A stretch of DNA of 9,624 bases from an uncultured Actinomycetes bacterium (GTDB taxonomy: Bacteria; Actinomycetota; Acidimicrobiia; IMCC26256; PALSA-555): NCBI GenBank assembly GCA_937927875.1, contig CALEYV010000157.1, forward strand, positions 1-9,624, written 5' to 3'. The translations under genes were made by a program, and so were the position numbers. Below the pieces are notes generated by a model, which did no database searches, was not told the DNA's origin, and saw nothing but the letters and a program-made list of their open reading frames with translations. The number at the start of each line of letters is the position of its first letter. Position 1 is the stretch's first letter. Shown piece after piece: positions 1 to 5,877 of the stretch.

Positions 1-390
1 GGCCAGGACGGCACGGGCGGGACCGTCGGTGGCACCGGCGGCGGCGGCGGCACCACCGCGGGTCCCGGGGCGGCGGGCACGCCGGGCGGGAGCGCGGGGA
101 ACACCCCAGCGGTCCATGACGGGGGGAACGGCGGGAACGGTGGCATCGGCGGTGGTGGTGGCGGCGGCGGCGGCGGCATCAACGGCGGCGGCGGCGGCGG
201 CGCCGGTCCAGGCACCAATAGCGGGTTCGCGGCCGGTGGCGGTGGCGGCGGGAACTCCCCTGCCGGTGTCGCCGCGCCTACGACGGTGACCGACCCCGGC
301 ACCGGCGGCAACGGCGGCGTCGTCGCGACCTTTTCCCCCGGCGACACCAGCTGCCTGCCCGTGGTGGTCGCGCCAAAATTCACCGGCTGA
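1..390 (+). CDS. Glycine-rich protein, C-terminal part (5' end outside window)
   Basis: The reading frame is open from the first base and ends at TGA 388-390, giving the last 129 residues; no start lies in the window. The first 90 residues are dominated by glycine, with runs of 10 and 6 consecutive Gly encoded by GGC/GGT repeats, broken by Thr, Asn, Ala and Pro. The end changes character: a short Thr/Val/Asp stretch, then GTGGNGGVVATFSPGD, a Cys, and a hydrophobic tail LPVVVAPKFTG. A Gly-rich body closed by a 'GNGxVxxxF/Y' strand is typical of the glycine-rich domain of large exported bacterial proteins that resemble the ALK/LTK glycine-rich domain. A cell-surface or secreted location is likely but is inference, since the N-terminus is missing. 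The function is unknown. A PE_PGRS-like protein is less likely because the repeats are not regular GGxGGx units. Confidence 0.8.
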   Translation, partial: GQDGTGGTVGGTGGGGGTTAGPGAAGTPGGSAGNTPAVHDGGNGGNGGIGGGGGGGGGGINGGGGGGAGPGTNSGFAAGGGGGGNSPAGVAAPTTVTDPGTGGNGGVVATFSPGDTSCLPVVVAPKFTG

Positions 391-569
391 TGTGGAACGG
401 CTTGTCAAGGGCTGATTGATTCGGGTTTTGGTGCGCGCGGGCAGAGCGCGTTGTTGTCACACCAGGACACCAGGTCACCTTCCATGGCGCGCCGCTCAGC
501 GGTGCGGGCTTCGATGACGTCTGGTACCGAAGGGGGCCGGCGGGTCGCTGCCGTAGACTCGCGCCGCCG
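391..569. other. Intergenic region between glycine-rich gene and tRNA-Ser
   Basis: No convincing gene is present. A 5-bp stem (CGCGC 434-438 with GCGCG 446-450) followed by TTGTTGT could be a weak terminator for the glycine-rich gene. An 8-bp tandem duplication ACACCAGG occurs at 459-466 and 467-474. A 26-codon minus-strand ORF (405-485) ends here but lacks support. A possible tRNA promoter -10 box lies near the right end. Confidence 0.4.
554..559 (+). promoter_or_regulatory. Possible -10 box of the tRNA-Ser gene
   Basis: TAGACT fits the actinobacterial TANNNT -10 pattern and lies 10 bases before the mature tRNA 5' end, which predicts a start near 566 and a very short leader. No good -35 box is seen 16-18 bases upstream, so this is tentative. 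Confidence 0.35.
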
Positions 570-662
570 GGAGGGATGACCGAGTGGCCGAAGGTGCTCG
601 CCTGCTAAGCGAGTAGGGGGTTATTAGCCTCCTCCAGGGTTCAAATCCCTGTCCCTCCGCCA
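570..662 (+). tRNA. tRNA-Ser(GCT), reads AGC/AGU codons
   Basis: A full class II tRNA cloverleaf can be drawn. The acceptor stem GGAGGGA (570-576) pairs with TCCCTCC (652-658), followed by discriminator G659 and an encoded CCA (660-662). The anticodon stem is CTCGC (597-601) with GCGAG (609-613), and the 7-base loop CTGCTAA places anticodon GCT at 604-606. A long G-rich/C-rich variable arm (about 614-634) is as expected for serine tRNA. The T arm is CAGGG-TTCAAAT-CCCTG (635-651). The anticodon and long variable arm together identify the isoacceptor. A protein gene begins 15 bases after the CCA. Confidence 0.97.
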
Positions 663-677
663 ATCTTCGCCGCACCG

Positions 678-1307
678 ATGCCCGCCGCTGACCCCGCCCC
701 GACCCTGCTCCAGTTCGGCGCGGCCACGCTCGGCGAGTCGGGCGGCCACCCGATGCGGTCGCGGATCCGGCCCGCCTGGTCGGGCGCGCGGCTCGCCGCC
801 CCCGCCTACCCGGTGCAGTGCACGGCCGGCGACAACCTGGCCGTCCACGTCGCGGTCGCGCGCGCCCCGGCCGGGGCCGCCCTCGTCGTGGACGTCGGCG
901 ACGAGCCCGAGCGCGGCTACTGGGGCGAGGTGCTCACCACCGGCGCCGAGGCCCGGGGCCTGGTCGGCCTCGTCATCGACGGGTGCGTCCGCGACACCGC
1001 CGCCCTGGCCGCCCACGGCTTCCCGGTGTTCGCGGTCGGCACCGCGCTCCCGGGCGCCACCAAGCAGCAGCCGGGGCGGGTCGGTGACGTCGCGGTCGTC
1101 GGTGGGGTCGCCGTGCACGCCGGGGACTGGATCGTCGGCGATTCGGACGGGGTGACCGTGATCCCGGCCGCCCAGCTCGACGCCGTGCTGGCGGAGGGCC
1201 TGGCGCGGGCGGAGAAGGAGGAGGGGTTCTTCGCCGAGCTGCGCGGCGGCGCGACGACGCTCGGCCTCCTCGGCCTCGATCCGTCGCCGATCGAGGGCGA
1301 CGCCTGA
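678..1307 (+). CDS. RraA-family protein (HMG/CHA aldolase-like fold)
   Basis: The 209-residue product spans a whole RraA-like domain. Family members include class II 4-hydroxy-4-methyl-2-oxoglutarate aldolases, oxaloacetate decarboxylases and the RNase E inhibitor RraA. Visible family features are the N-terminal FGAATLGES helix (13-21), the IRPAWSGARLAAPAYPV segment (30-46), GDNLA (51-55), WGEVLTTGAEARG (82-94), the active-site loop IDGCVRDT (100-107) with Asp101, Arg105 and Asp106, and GDWIVGDSDGVTVIP near 149-163. Arg and Asp of the DGxxRD loop hold the metal and pyruvate in characterised aldolases, so an aldolase or decarboxylase acting on 2-oxo acids is more likely than RNase E control. 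The ATG at 678 is needed because family homology begins around residue 11. No Shine-Dalgarno sequence lies in the 15 bases after the tRNA. It converges with the amidase operon across 13 bases. The substrate cannot be assigned. Confidence 0.88.
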   Translation: MPAADPAPTLLQFGAATLGESGGHPMRSRIRPAWSGARLAAPAYPVQCTAGDNLAVHVAVARAPAGAALVVDVGDEPERGYWGEVLTTGAEARGLVGLVIDGCVRDTAALAAHGFPVFAVGTALPGATKQQPGRVGDVAVVGGVAVHAGDWIVGDSDGVTVIPAAQLDAVLAEGLARAEKEEGFFAELRGGATTLGLLGLDPSPIEGDA

Positions 1308-1320
1308 CGAGACGCCGCGC

Positions 1321-2763
1321 TCAGGCCGCGGCGACGACCGACGGCCGCCGGTCCGACCACGGGCAGGCGGCTTCGAGCTGGGCGGCGACCCGCAGCAGGA
1401 GGTCCTCGCGCCCGTACGGCGCGATGAGCTGCACCCCGACCGGCATCCCGTCGCGGGTCTGGTGGAGCGGGAGCGAGATCGCGGGCTGACCGGTCACGTT
1501 GAACGGCATCGAGAAGTTCGTGAGGATGCCCGTCCGGGACAGGGTCTCGAACGGATCGAGCTCCGGGCCGAGGAACCCGAGCTCGGGTGTCTCCGCCGAG
1601 ACCGTCGGCGTCACGAGCAGGTCGTGGTCGTCCCACCACGCCGCCACCCCCCGGGCCCACCGCTGGACCTGCTCGAGCGCGGCGACGTACGCCCCGCCGC
1701 TCACCGCCCGGCCCATCTCGGCGAGCATGGCGTTCCACGGCTCGAGCACGGTCGGCTCGAGCGCCCGCCCGAGCTTCTCGCTCCAGCGGTCGAGCTCCCG
1801 GGCGATGAAGACGGGGAACATGACCGGGATGTTCTCGGCGTAGCCGGGGGCGTCGAGGGCTGCGATGTCGGTGGGCTCGACGGCGTGGCCCAGCGATTCG
1901 AGTGTCGCGGCGGCGGCGTCGACGCCGGCGACGACGTCGGCCGGCATCTCGCCGAGGCCGGGGCTGCGGGCCGAGCGGAACCCGATCCGCAGCTGGCCGG
2001 GGTCGGCGCCGACCTCGTCGAGGTACGGCCGTTGCGGCGGCGGCGCGGTGTACGGGTCGCCGGTTCCCGGGCCCGCGATGGCGTCGAGCACTGCGGCGGT
2101 GTCGCGCACGGTGCGGGTCAGCACGTGCTCGTGGGTGGTCATGGCCCAGTACTCGCCGAAGTCGGGCCCGAGCGTCCCGCGGCCCCGGCTCGGCTTCAGC
2201 CCGACCAGCCCGCACATCCCGGACGGGATCCGGATCGAGCCGCCCATGTCGTTGCCGTGCGCGACGGCGACCATCCCGGACGCGACGCCGGCCGCCGATC
2301 CTCCGCTCGACCCGCCGGTCGACCGGTCGACGCCCCACGGGTTGCGCGACGGCCCGTAGGCGAGCGGCTCGGTGGTGACCGACGACGCCAGCTCGGGCGT
2401 GTTCGTCTTGCCCACGATCACGAACCCGGCGGCCCGGAAGCGCTGGACGAGCCAGGTGTCCTCGGGCTCGGTCCACCGGGCGTCGCGCAGCACCCGCATC
2501 CCGCAGTGGTACGGGTCGCCGGCCGAGTGCGCGACCGCGTCCTTCAGCAGGAACGGCACGCCGCGGAACGGGCCGTCGGGGAGCGGCGCCCCCGCCTCGG
2601 TCCGGGCCCGCTCCGAGCGGTCGTGGATGACGGCGTTCAGGGCCGGGTTCAGCGCCTCGATGCGGGCCAGGGCCGCGTCGACCAGCTCGGCCGGGGTGAC
2701 CTCACCGGTCCGGACCAGCTCCGCCTGCGCGGTGGCGTCGAGCCAGGTGACGTCGTCGCTCAT
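1321..2763 (-). CDS. Amidase-signature family hydrolase
   Basis: The 480-residue length is normal for the amidase-signature (AS) family, which hydrolyses C-N amide bonds with a Ser-cisSer-Lys triad. The triad is intact: Lys74 in FLLKDA, Ser152 in the glycine/serine loop STGGSSGGS (148-156), and nucleophile Ser176 in NDMGGSIRIP (171-180). The Ser152-Ser176 spacing of 24 equals that in fatty acid amide hydrolase. The C-terminus has the usual FNVTGQPAISLP segment that closes the active site. No signal peptide is seen, so it should be cytoplasmic. It is the last gene of a minus-strand operon and starts 12 bases after the dehydrogenase stop. GAGGAG (plus positions 2769-2774, read on minus) is a good ribosome binding site for the ATG. 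The substrate is unknown. The AllA-like and dehydrogenase neighbours make a ureido or oxo-acid amide attractive, but GatA-like, formamidase-like or 6-aminohexanoate-type amidases cannot be separated by eye. Confidence 0.92.
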   Translation of the reverse strand: MSDDVTWLDATAQAELVRTGEVTPAELVDAALARIEALNPALNAVIHDRSERARTEAGAPLPDGPFRGVPFLLKDAVAHSAGDPYHCGMRVLRDARWTEPEDTWLVQRFRAAGFVIVGKTNTPELASSVTTEPLAYGPSRNPWGVDRSTGGSSGGSAAGVASGMVAVAHGNDMGGSIRIPSGMCGLVGLKPSRGRGTLGPDFGEYWAMTTHEHVLTRTVRDTAAVLDAIAGPGTGDPYTAPPPQRPYLDEVGADPGQLRIGFRSARSPGLGEMPADVVAGVDAAAATLESLGHAVEPTDIAALDAPGYAENIPVMFPVFIARELDRWSEKLGRALEPTVLEPWNAMLAEMGRAVSGGAYVAALEQVQRWARGVAAWWDDHDLLVTPTVSAETPELGFLGPELDPFETLSRTGILTNFSMPFNVTGQPAISLPLHQTRDGMPVGVQLIAPYGREDLLLRVAAQLEAACPWSDRRPSVVAAA

Positions 2764-2775
2764 GACCGCTCCTCG

Positions 2776-3723
2776 TTACTGGGTGACCAGGTTGGCCGGG
2801 CGGCGCCCGGCCAGCACGTCCACGACCCCCTGGCTCGCCATGCGAGCCATCCGGGTCCGCGTGGCGCGCGACGCCGAGCCGATGTGGGGGAGCAGCACGA
2901 CGCGGGGCGCCGCCAGCAGCCGGGGATGGATCGCGGGCTCGCGCTCGTACACGTCGAGGCCGGCCGCGAACAGCTCCCCCCGCTCGAGCGCGCCCGCCAG
3001 CGCCTCCTCGTCTACCACCGGTCCCCGGGCCGTGTTCACCAGCACCGCGGTACTTCGCAGCAGGGCGAGGCGGCGGATGTCGAGGAGGTGACGGGTCTCG
3101 TCGGTCAGGGGCACGTGCAGCGACACGAAGTCGCACTCGGGGAGCATCCGGTCGAGGTCGGCGACGTAGCCGGGTCGGCCGGTGTCGCGCCGGGCGTGGT
3201 GCAGCACCTGCATGCCGAAGCCGGCCCCCCGTCGCGCCACCGCCTCGCCGATGCGGCCGTGGCCGACGATCCCGAGCGTGGCGCCGTGCACGTCCTGCCC
3301 GAGGTACTGGTTGACGCCCCAGCCCGGCCACTGACCCGCCCGCAGGTCCCGCTCGGCCTCGCTGGCGAGCCGGGCCGCGGCGAGGATGAGCAGGAAGGCG
3401 AGGTCGGCGGTCGTCTCGTCGAGCACGCCCGGCGTGTTGCAGACCGCGATCCCGAGCTCCGACGCGGCGGCGACGTCGATGTTGTCGTAGCCGACCGCGA
3501 CCGTGGCCACGACCCGCAGCCGGTCCTTCCCGGCCGTGAGCACGGCCCGGTCGATCCGGTCGGTGAGCAGGGCCACCATCCCGTCGGCCTCGCCCGCGGC
3601 GGCGCAGAGCTCGGCCGAGGAGAACGGCTCGTCGGCCTCGTTGGCCACCACGTCGTGGCCGGCCTCGAAGAGCGGGTCGAGCCCGCCGTCGGGCAGCCGT
3701 CGGGTGACGACGACGCGGGCCAA
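2776..3723 (-). CDS. D-2-hydroxyacid dehydrogenase (glyoxylate/hydroxypyruvate reductase-like)
   Basis: The 315-residue product matches the length and order of D-isomer-specific 2-hydroxyacid dehydrogenases. Visible features are the N-terminal strand RVVVTRRLP, VATVAVGYDNID (72-83) of the substrate-binding domain, Rossmann motif GHGRIG (154-159), catalytic Arg233 in NTARGPVVDE, Glu262 in DVYEREP, and His280 in LLPHIGSA. Two arginines after the second Rossmann strand (HHARRD, 175-180) favour NADPH over NADH. Similarity is strongest to glyoxylate/hydroxypyruvate reductases, which reduce glyoxylate to glycolate. The start is TTG at 3723: the upstream frame is closed by the cupin stop only one codon earlier, and residue 3 onward is the conserved first strand. 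Translation is probably coupled to the cupin gene. The related phosphoglycerate and formate dehydrogenases fit less well. Confidence 0.9.
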   Translation of the reverse strand: MARVVVTRRLPDGGLDPLFEAGHDVVANEADEPFSSAELCAAAGEADGMVALLTDRIDRAVLTAGKDRLRVVATVAVGYDNIDVAAASELGIAVCNTPGVLDETTADLAFLLILAAARLASEAERDLRAGQWPGWGVNQYLGQDVHGATLGIVGHGRIGEAVARRGAGFGMQVLHHARRDTGRPGYVADLDRMLPECDFVSLHVPLTDETRHLLDIRRLALLRSTAVLVNTARGPVVDEEALAGALERGELFAAGLDVYEREPAIHPRLLAAPRVVLLPHIGSASRATRTRMARMASQGVVDVLAGRRPANLVTQ

Positions 3724-3726
3724 GTG

Positions 3727-4110
3727 TCAGTGCGTCGTGTAGTCGATCTCGCCCGCGCCGGCCACCGCGACCGCGAAGCAGAAGCAGTGGATCGGCGCGT
3801 GGTCGCTGACCGGCCGGAGGCTGTGCACGGCGTCGGGTGGGATGTGCACCAGATCGCCCTGCCCGATCTCGTGCTCCTCGTCGCCGATCCGCATCAGCCC
3901 CCGCCCCGAGGTCACGTAATAGAACTCGTGGGTCGGGTGGGAGTGCGGGTCGACCTCGCCGCCCCCCGCGACCTCGAACTCGCTCACCAGCTCGAGGTAG
4001 CCGCCGTCGGTGATGCTCTGCATCTCGCGCGGGCTCACCAGCCACCAGACGGGGACGGTCCCGTTGTGCTCGACGACCGGCTCGACGTCTTCGATGGAGC
4101 GCACGTCCAT
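3727..4110 (-). CDS. Small single-domain cupin protein
   Basis: The 127-residue product is a one-domain cupin. Motif 1 runs from Gly51 to Gly69 with metal ligands His56, His58 and Glu62 (HSHPTHE), and motif 2 is GDLVHIPPDAVH (85-96) with His96 as the fourth ligand. All four ligands are present, so it can bind a metal such as Mn, Fe or Zn. Before the barrel there is a VWWLVSPREM segment (21-30). The frame stays open upstream to 4314, but I chose the ATG at 4110 because upstream residues overlap the divergent gene, look like antisense composition, and the TACGCT box lies exactly 6 bases before this ATG. It is the first gene of the operon cupin, dehydrogenase, amidase, and its stop is 3 bases from the TTG of the dehydrogenase. 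Its role is unknown; an isomerase, dioxygenase or sensor for the pathway substrate are options. Confidence 0.88.
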   Translation of the reverse strand: MDVRSIEDVEPVVEHNGTVPVWWLVSPREMQSITDGGYLELVSEFEVAGGGEVDPHSHPTHEFYYVTSGRGLMRIGDEEHEIGQGDLVHIPPDAVHSLRPVSDHAPIHCFCFAVAVAGAGEIDYTTH

Positions 4111-4116
4111 CCGGCG

Positions 4117-4122
4117 AGCGTA
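4117..4122 (-). promoter_or_regulatory. Probable -10 box for leaderless transcription of the cupin operon
   Basis: Read on the minus strand, TACGCT matches TANNNT and is followed by 6 bases and then the ATG at 4110. The expected transcription start coincides with the A of ATG. No Shine-Dalgarno sequence or clear -35 box is seen. Leaderless genes of this layout are common in Actinobacteria; its use here is inference. Confidence 0.5.
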
Positions 4123-4155
4123 GAGCGCGCCGGCGGCCCGCCGCGGCGCCACCCC

Positions 4156-4161
4156 TAGGAT
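4156..4161 (+). promoter_or_regulatory. Probable -10 box for leaderless transcription of the AllA-like gene
   Basis: TAGGAT lies 7 bases before the ATG at 4169, placing the transcription start at or next to that ATG. It also covers the alternative ATG at 4160, which argues for the downstream start. There is no recognisable -35 box. Together with the divergent box at 4117-4122 it gives two opposed promoters within 58 bases. Confidence 0.48.
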
Positions 4162-4168
4162 GCCGCCG

Positions 4169-4723
4169 ATGCCGGCCACGACGTCGCTGCGGGCCGAGGC
4201 GCTCACCGCCGAGGCGTTCGCGCCGTTCGGCTGGCTGCCGGTCGCCGACACCGACCCCGCCGACGCCGACCACATCCTCCACTTCGAGTGGGCCGACCCG
4301 AACCTGAACGTCATCGCCCACTATCCCGACGAGGTCCAGCACTCGGCGACCGGCGCGCCGCTCTGCGACGGGCTGTACCGGCACGCCACCCACACCCAGG
4401 CCCTCATGCCGCTCAACGTCCCGGCCGTGCTGGCGGTGGCACCGGCCGACGTCACCTTCGACGGCCCGGCCGACGTCGCGACGGTGCGGGCGTTCGAGCT
4501 CGCGCCGCTCGACGTCCTCGTCCTGCACCGCGGGACGTGGCACTGGGGCCCGTTCCCGCTCGGGTCCGAGCCGGTGCGGCTGCTCAACGTCCAGGGCCTG
4601 CGCTACGCCGAGGACAACGACCGCGTCGACCTCCCCGAGCGCGCCGGCGCAGTCATCGAGGTGCTCACCGCGGACGCCCCGGCCGACGATGCCGATGCCC
4701 AAATGGGACAGGTCGCCAGGTAG
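4169..4723 (+). CDS. allA: Ureidoglycolate lyase (AllA) family protein
   Basis: The family cleaves (S)-ureidoglycolate to glyoxylate and urea at the end of allantoin/purine breakdown in the cytoplasm. The 184-residue product shows its main features: LRAEALTAEAFAPFG at the N-terminus (7-21), THTQALMPLNVPAVLAVAP (74-92), corresponding to the family's 'SQxFxPL' strand, and a cupin-like LHRGTWHWGPFPLG (119-132), where the family has 'yhrGvWHhpl'. The usual second His of that motif is Trp here (WHW), and the protein is slightly longer than the typical 160-170 residues. I prefer the ATG at 4169 to that at 4160 because the TAGGAT box precedes it by 7 bases. It diverges from the cupin operon. Its TAG stop lies inside the likely -10 box of the cupredoxin gene. 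The family assignment is fairly secure; the exact reaction is inferred. Confidence 0.82.
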   Translation: MPATTSLRAEALTAEAFAPFGWLPVADTDPADADHILHFEWADPNLNVIAHYPDEVQHSATGAPLCDGLYRHATHTQALMPLNVPAVLAVAPADVTFDGPADVATVRAFELAPLDVLVLHRGTWHWGPFPLGSEPVRLLNVQGLRYAEDNDRVDLPERAGAVIEVLTADAPADDADAQMGQVAR

Positions 4724-4726
4724 GTT
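4721..4726 (+). promoter_or_regulatory. Probable -10 box of the cupredoxin gene, overlapping the allA stop codon
   Basis: TAGGTT begins with the TAG stop of the AllA-like gene and is followed by 6 bases and the ATG at 4733, the leaderless layout again. A small AT-richer inverted repeat CCCA-AA-TGGG at 4698-4707 overlaps the expected -35 position and could be an operator. No Shine-Dalgarno sequence precedes the ATG. Confidence 0.5.
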
Positions 4727-4732
4727 CGAGCC

Positions 4733-5155
4733 ATGCTCGACCCCTCGACGCGACGACTCCGACCACTGCCGCGCGCGGCGGCGATCGGCGCCGTCCTCGT
4801 CCTGACCGCAGTACTCGGGGGCGGCCTGGCCGGCGCGACCAGCGCCGCGAAGGCGAAGCCGCCCCAGCCGCCGAAGGTGTCGCTCGGCGACAACGTCTTC
4901 AAGCCGACGAAGCTGACCGTCGCGGCCGGCACGACCGTCACCTTCACCTGGACGGGCTCGAACACCCACAACGTCAAGGTCACGAGCGGCCCCCAGAAGT
5001 TCAAGTCACCCAACCAGTCGAGCGGCACGTACATGTTCAGGTTCACTAAGGCCGGGACGTACAAGATCGTCTGCACGTTCCACCCCGGCATGGAGATGAC
5101 CCTGAAGGTCAACAAGGCGCCGGCGTCCACGACGACGACCCCGCCGTCGTCCTAG
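4733..5155 (+). CDS. Exported cupredoxin (plastocyanin/azurin-like blue copper protein)
   Basis: The 140-residue precursor has a basic N-terminus (RRLRPLPR, 7-14), a hydrophobic core (about 15-35) and a likely signal peptidase I site near residues 38-42. No lipobox Cys is present. The mature part is one cupredoxin domain with a complete type 1 copper site: His79 in NTHNV, then Cys114, His117 and Met120 in the C-x2-H-x2-M loop CTFHPGM. It starts with the usual GDNVFKPTKLTVAAGTTVTF pattern. It should bind one Cu and transfer electrons outside the membrane; the partner is unknown. A Thr/Pro/Ser tail (131-140) follows. The gene begins 9 bases after the AllA-like stop and appears to have its own promoter. 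It ends tail to tail with the sigma operon, sharing a CTAG. Confidence 0.93.
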   Translation: MLDPSTRRLRPLPRAAAIGAVLVLTAVLGGGLAGATSAAKAKPPQPPKVSLGDNVFKPTKLTVAAGTTVTFTWTGSNTHNVKVTSGPQKFKSPNQSSGTYMFRFTKAGTYKIVCTFHPGMEMTLKVNKAPASTTTTPPSS

Positions 5156-5877
5156 CCCAGCACGCTCCGGCAGTAGCCGGGGATGTTCGCCTCTCCACCC
5201 GCCAGCCCGGCGAGCACCTCGTAGCCGCGCGACGCGCGCCCGGCCCCGCTCCGGAGCCGGCCCGCGTCGTAGGCGCGGCACAGCGCGACGACGAGGGACG
5301 TGCGGTTCGGGCCGCCTCGGGTCGGCTTTGGCCGCGGTGCCGTCGGCGCGGGCGTCGAGGCACGAACCGTCGGCCGGTGTGAGGCCGGGTGCGGGGCGAC
5401 GTGGCGGGGCGCGGTCCTGATCGTCGGCGGGTGGGCGACGGGGGTCCGGCGAGTCGCCTGCGGCGCCGACGGAACCGAGACGCCGACGGCACCGAGGGCG
5501 TCGTGGGCGACGCCTTGCGCGGGCCCCGGCAGGGCGCCCGTCGCGGTTGCCGCCGCGCCCCCGCCGAGGACGAGCACCGCCGCCGTCAGGACCGCGACGA
5601 GCGGGCCGCCCCGTCGCCGCCGGCGCACCGGCCGGGTGCTGGCGGCGGCTCGGAACGTCTCGAGCGCGCCTTCCTCGGCCGCCAGCTCGTGCGGTCGCGG
5701 CGGAGCCGAAGCCGCCGCGAGCACGCCCGCCACCTCGCCGTAGCCGGGCGGGGCGTCGGACGGGTCGAGCTGGCCCGCCAGCAGGCGCGCCGCGGTGCCC
5801 TCGTCGAGGGTCAAGACGTCCCGGCGGGCGGCGAACGGGCGATGCATGTCGTCGGGAAGACCGTCGTGAGGGGTCAC
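5152..5877 (-). CDS. Single-pass membrane protein, probable anti-sigma partner of the ECF sigma factor
   Basis: The 241-residue product starts at GTG 5877, overlapping the sigma factor stop by four bases (GTGA), so the two are translationally coupled. The cytoplasmic N-terminus (1-84) has an LTLDEGTAARLLAGQLDPSDAPPGY segment (22-46) seen in actinobacterial proteins encoded beside sigma factors. A basic stretch RPVRRRRRG (82-90) precedes one membrane helix (about 92-112). The outer part is rich in Pro, Thr and His (about 130-190) and ends in a small region with Cys200 and Cys236, which could form a disulfide. There is no zinc-binding HxxxCxxC motif of the classical ZAS anti-sigma domain, so the anti-sigma role rests on gene order and topology. 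The frame is open further upstream, but that part is out of frame with the real sigma gene and is not coding. An ATG at codon 11 is an alternative start. Confidence 0.8.
   Translation of the reverse strand: MTPHDGLPDDMHRPFAARRDVLTLDEGTAARLLAGQLDPSDAPPGYGEVAGVLAAASAPPRPHELAAEEGALETFRAAASTRPVRRRRRGGPLVAVLTAAVLVLGGGAAATATGALPGPAQGVAHDALGAVGVSVPSAPQATRRTPVAHPPTIRTAPRHVAPHPASHRPTVRASTPAPTAPRPKPTRGGPNRTSLVVALCRAYDAGRLRSGAGRASRGYEVLAGLAGGEANIPGYCRSVLG

Noticed and set aside
1..390. CRISPR-like or satellite repeat reading of the GGC-rich stretch
   Set aside because: The repetition follows codon phase in one open frame with a normal stop, so glycine coding explains it; there are no conserved repeats with unique spacers.
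405..485. A 26-codon minus-strand ORF in the gap before tRNA-Ser, with an open frame further upstream
   Set aside because: Its peptide is less biased than most shadow frames, but there is no ribosome binding site, no recognised family and no homology evidence available; it could equally be a decayed gene end.
1462..4158. An 898-codon open frame on the plus strand across the amidase, dehydrogenase and cupin genes
   Set aside because: It is antisense to three genes with clear family motifs, and its product is a low-complexity mix of Arg, Gly, Val, Asp and His, typical of a non-coding frame in GC-rich DNA.
4111..4314. N-terminal extension of the cupin gene to an ATG at 4314
   Set aside because: It overlaps the 5' part of the divergent AllA-like gene, the added residues look like antisense coding, and the ATG at 4110 has a well placed -10 box.
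2702..4969. A 755-codon minus-strand open frame across the dehydrogenase and AllA-like genes
   Set aside because: The product is Arg/Gly-rich with no recognisable domain and crosses the real genes in the wrong frame.
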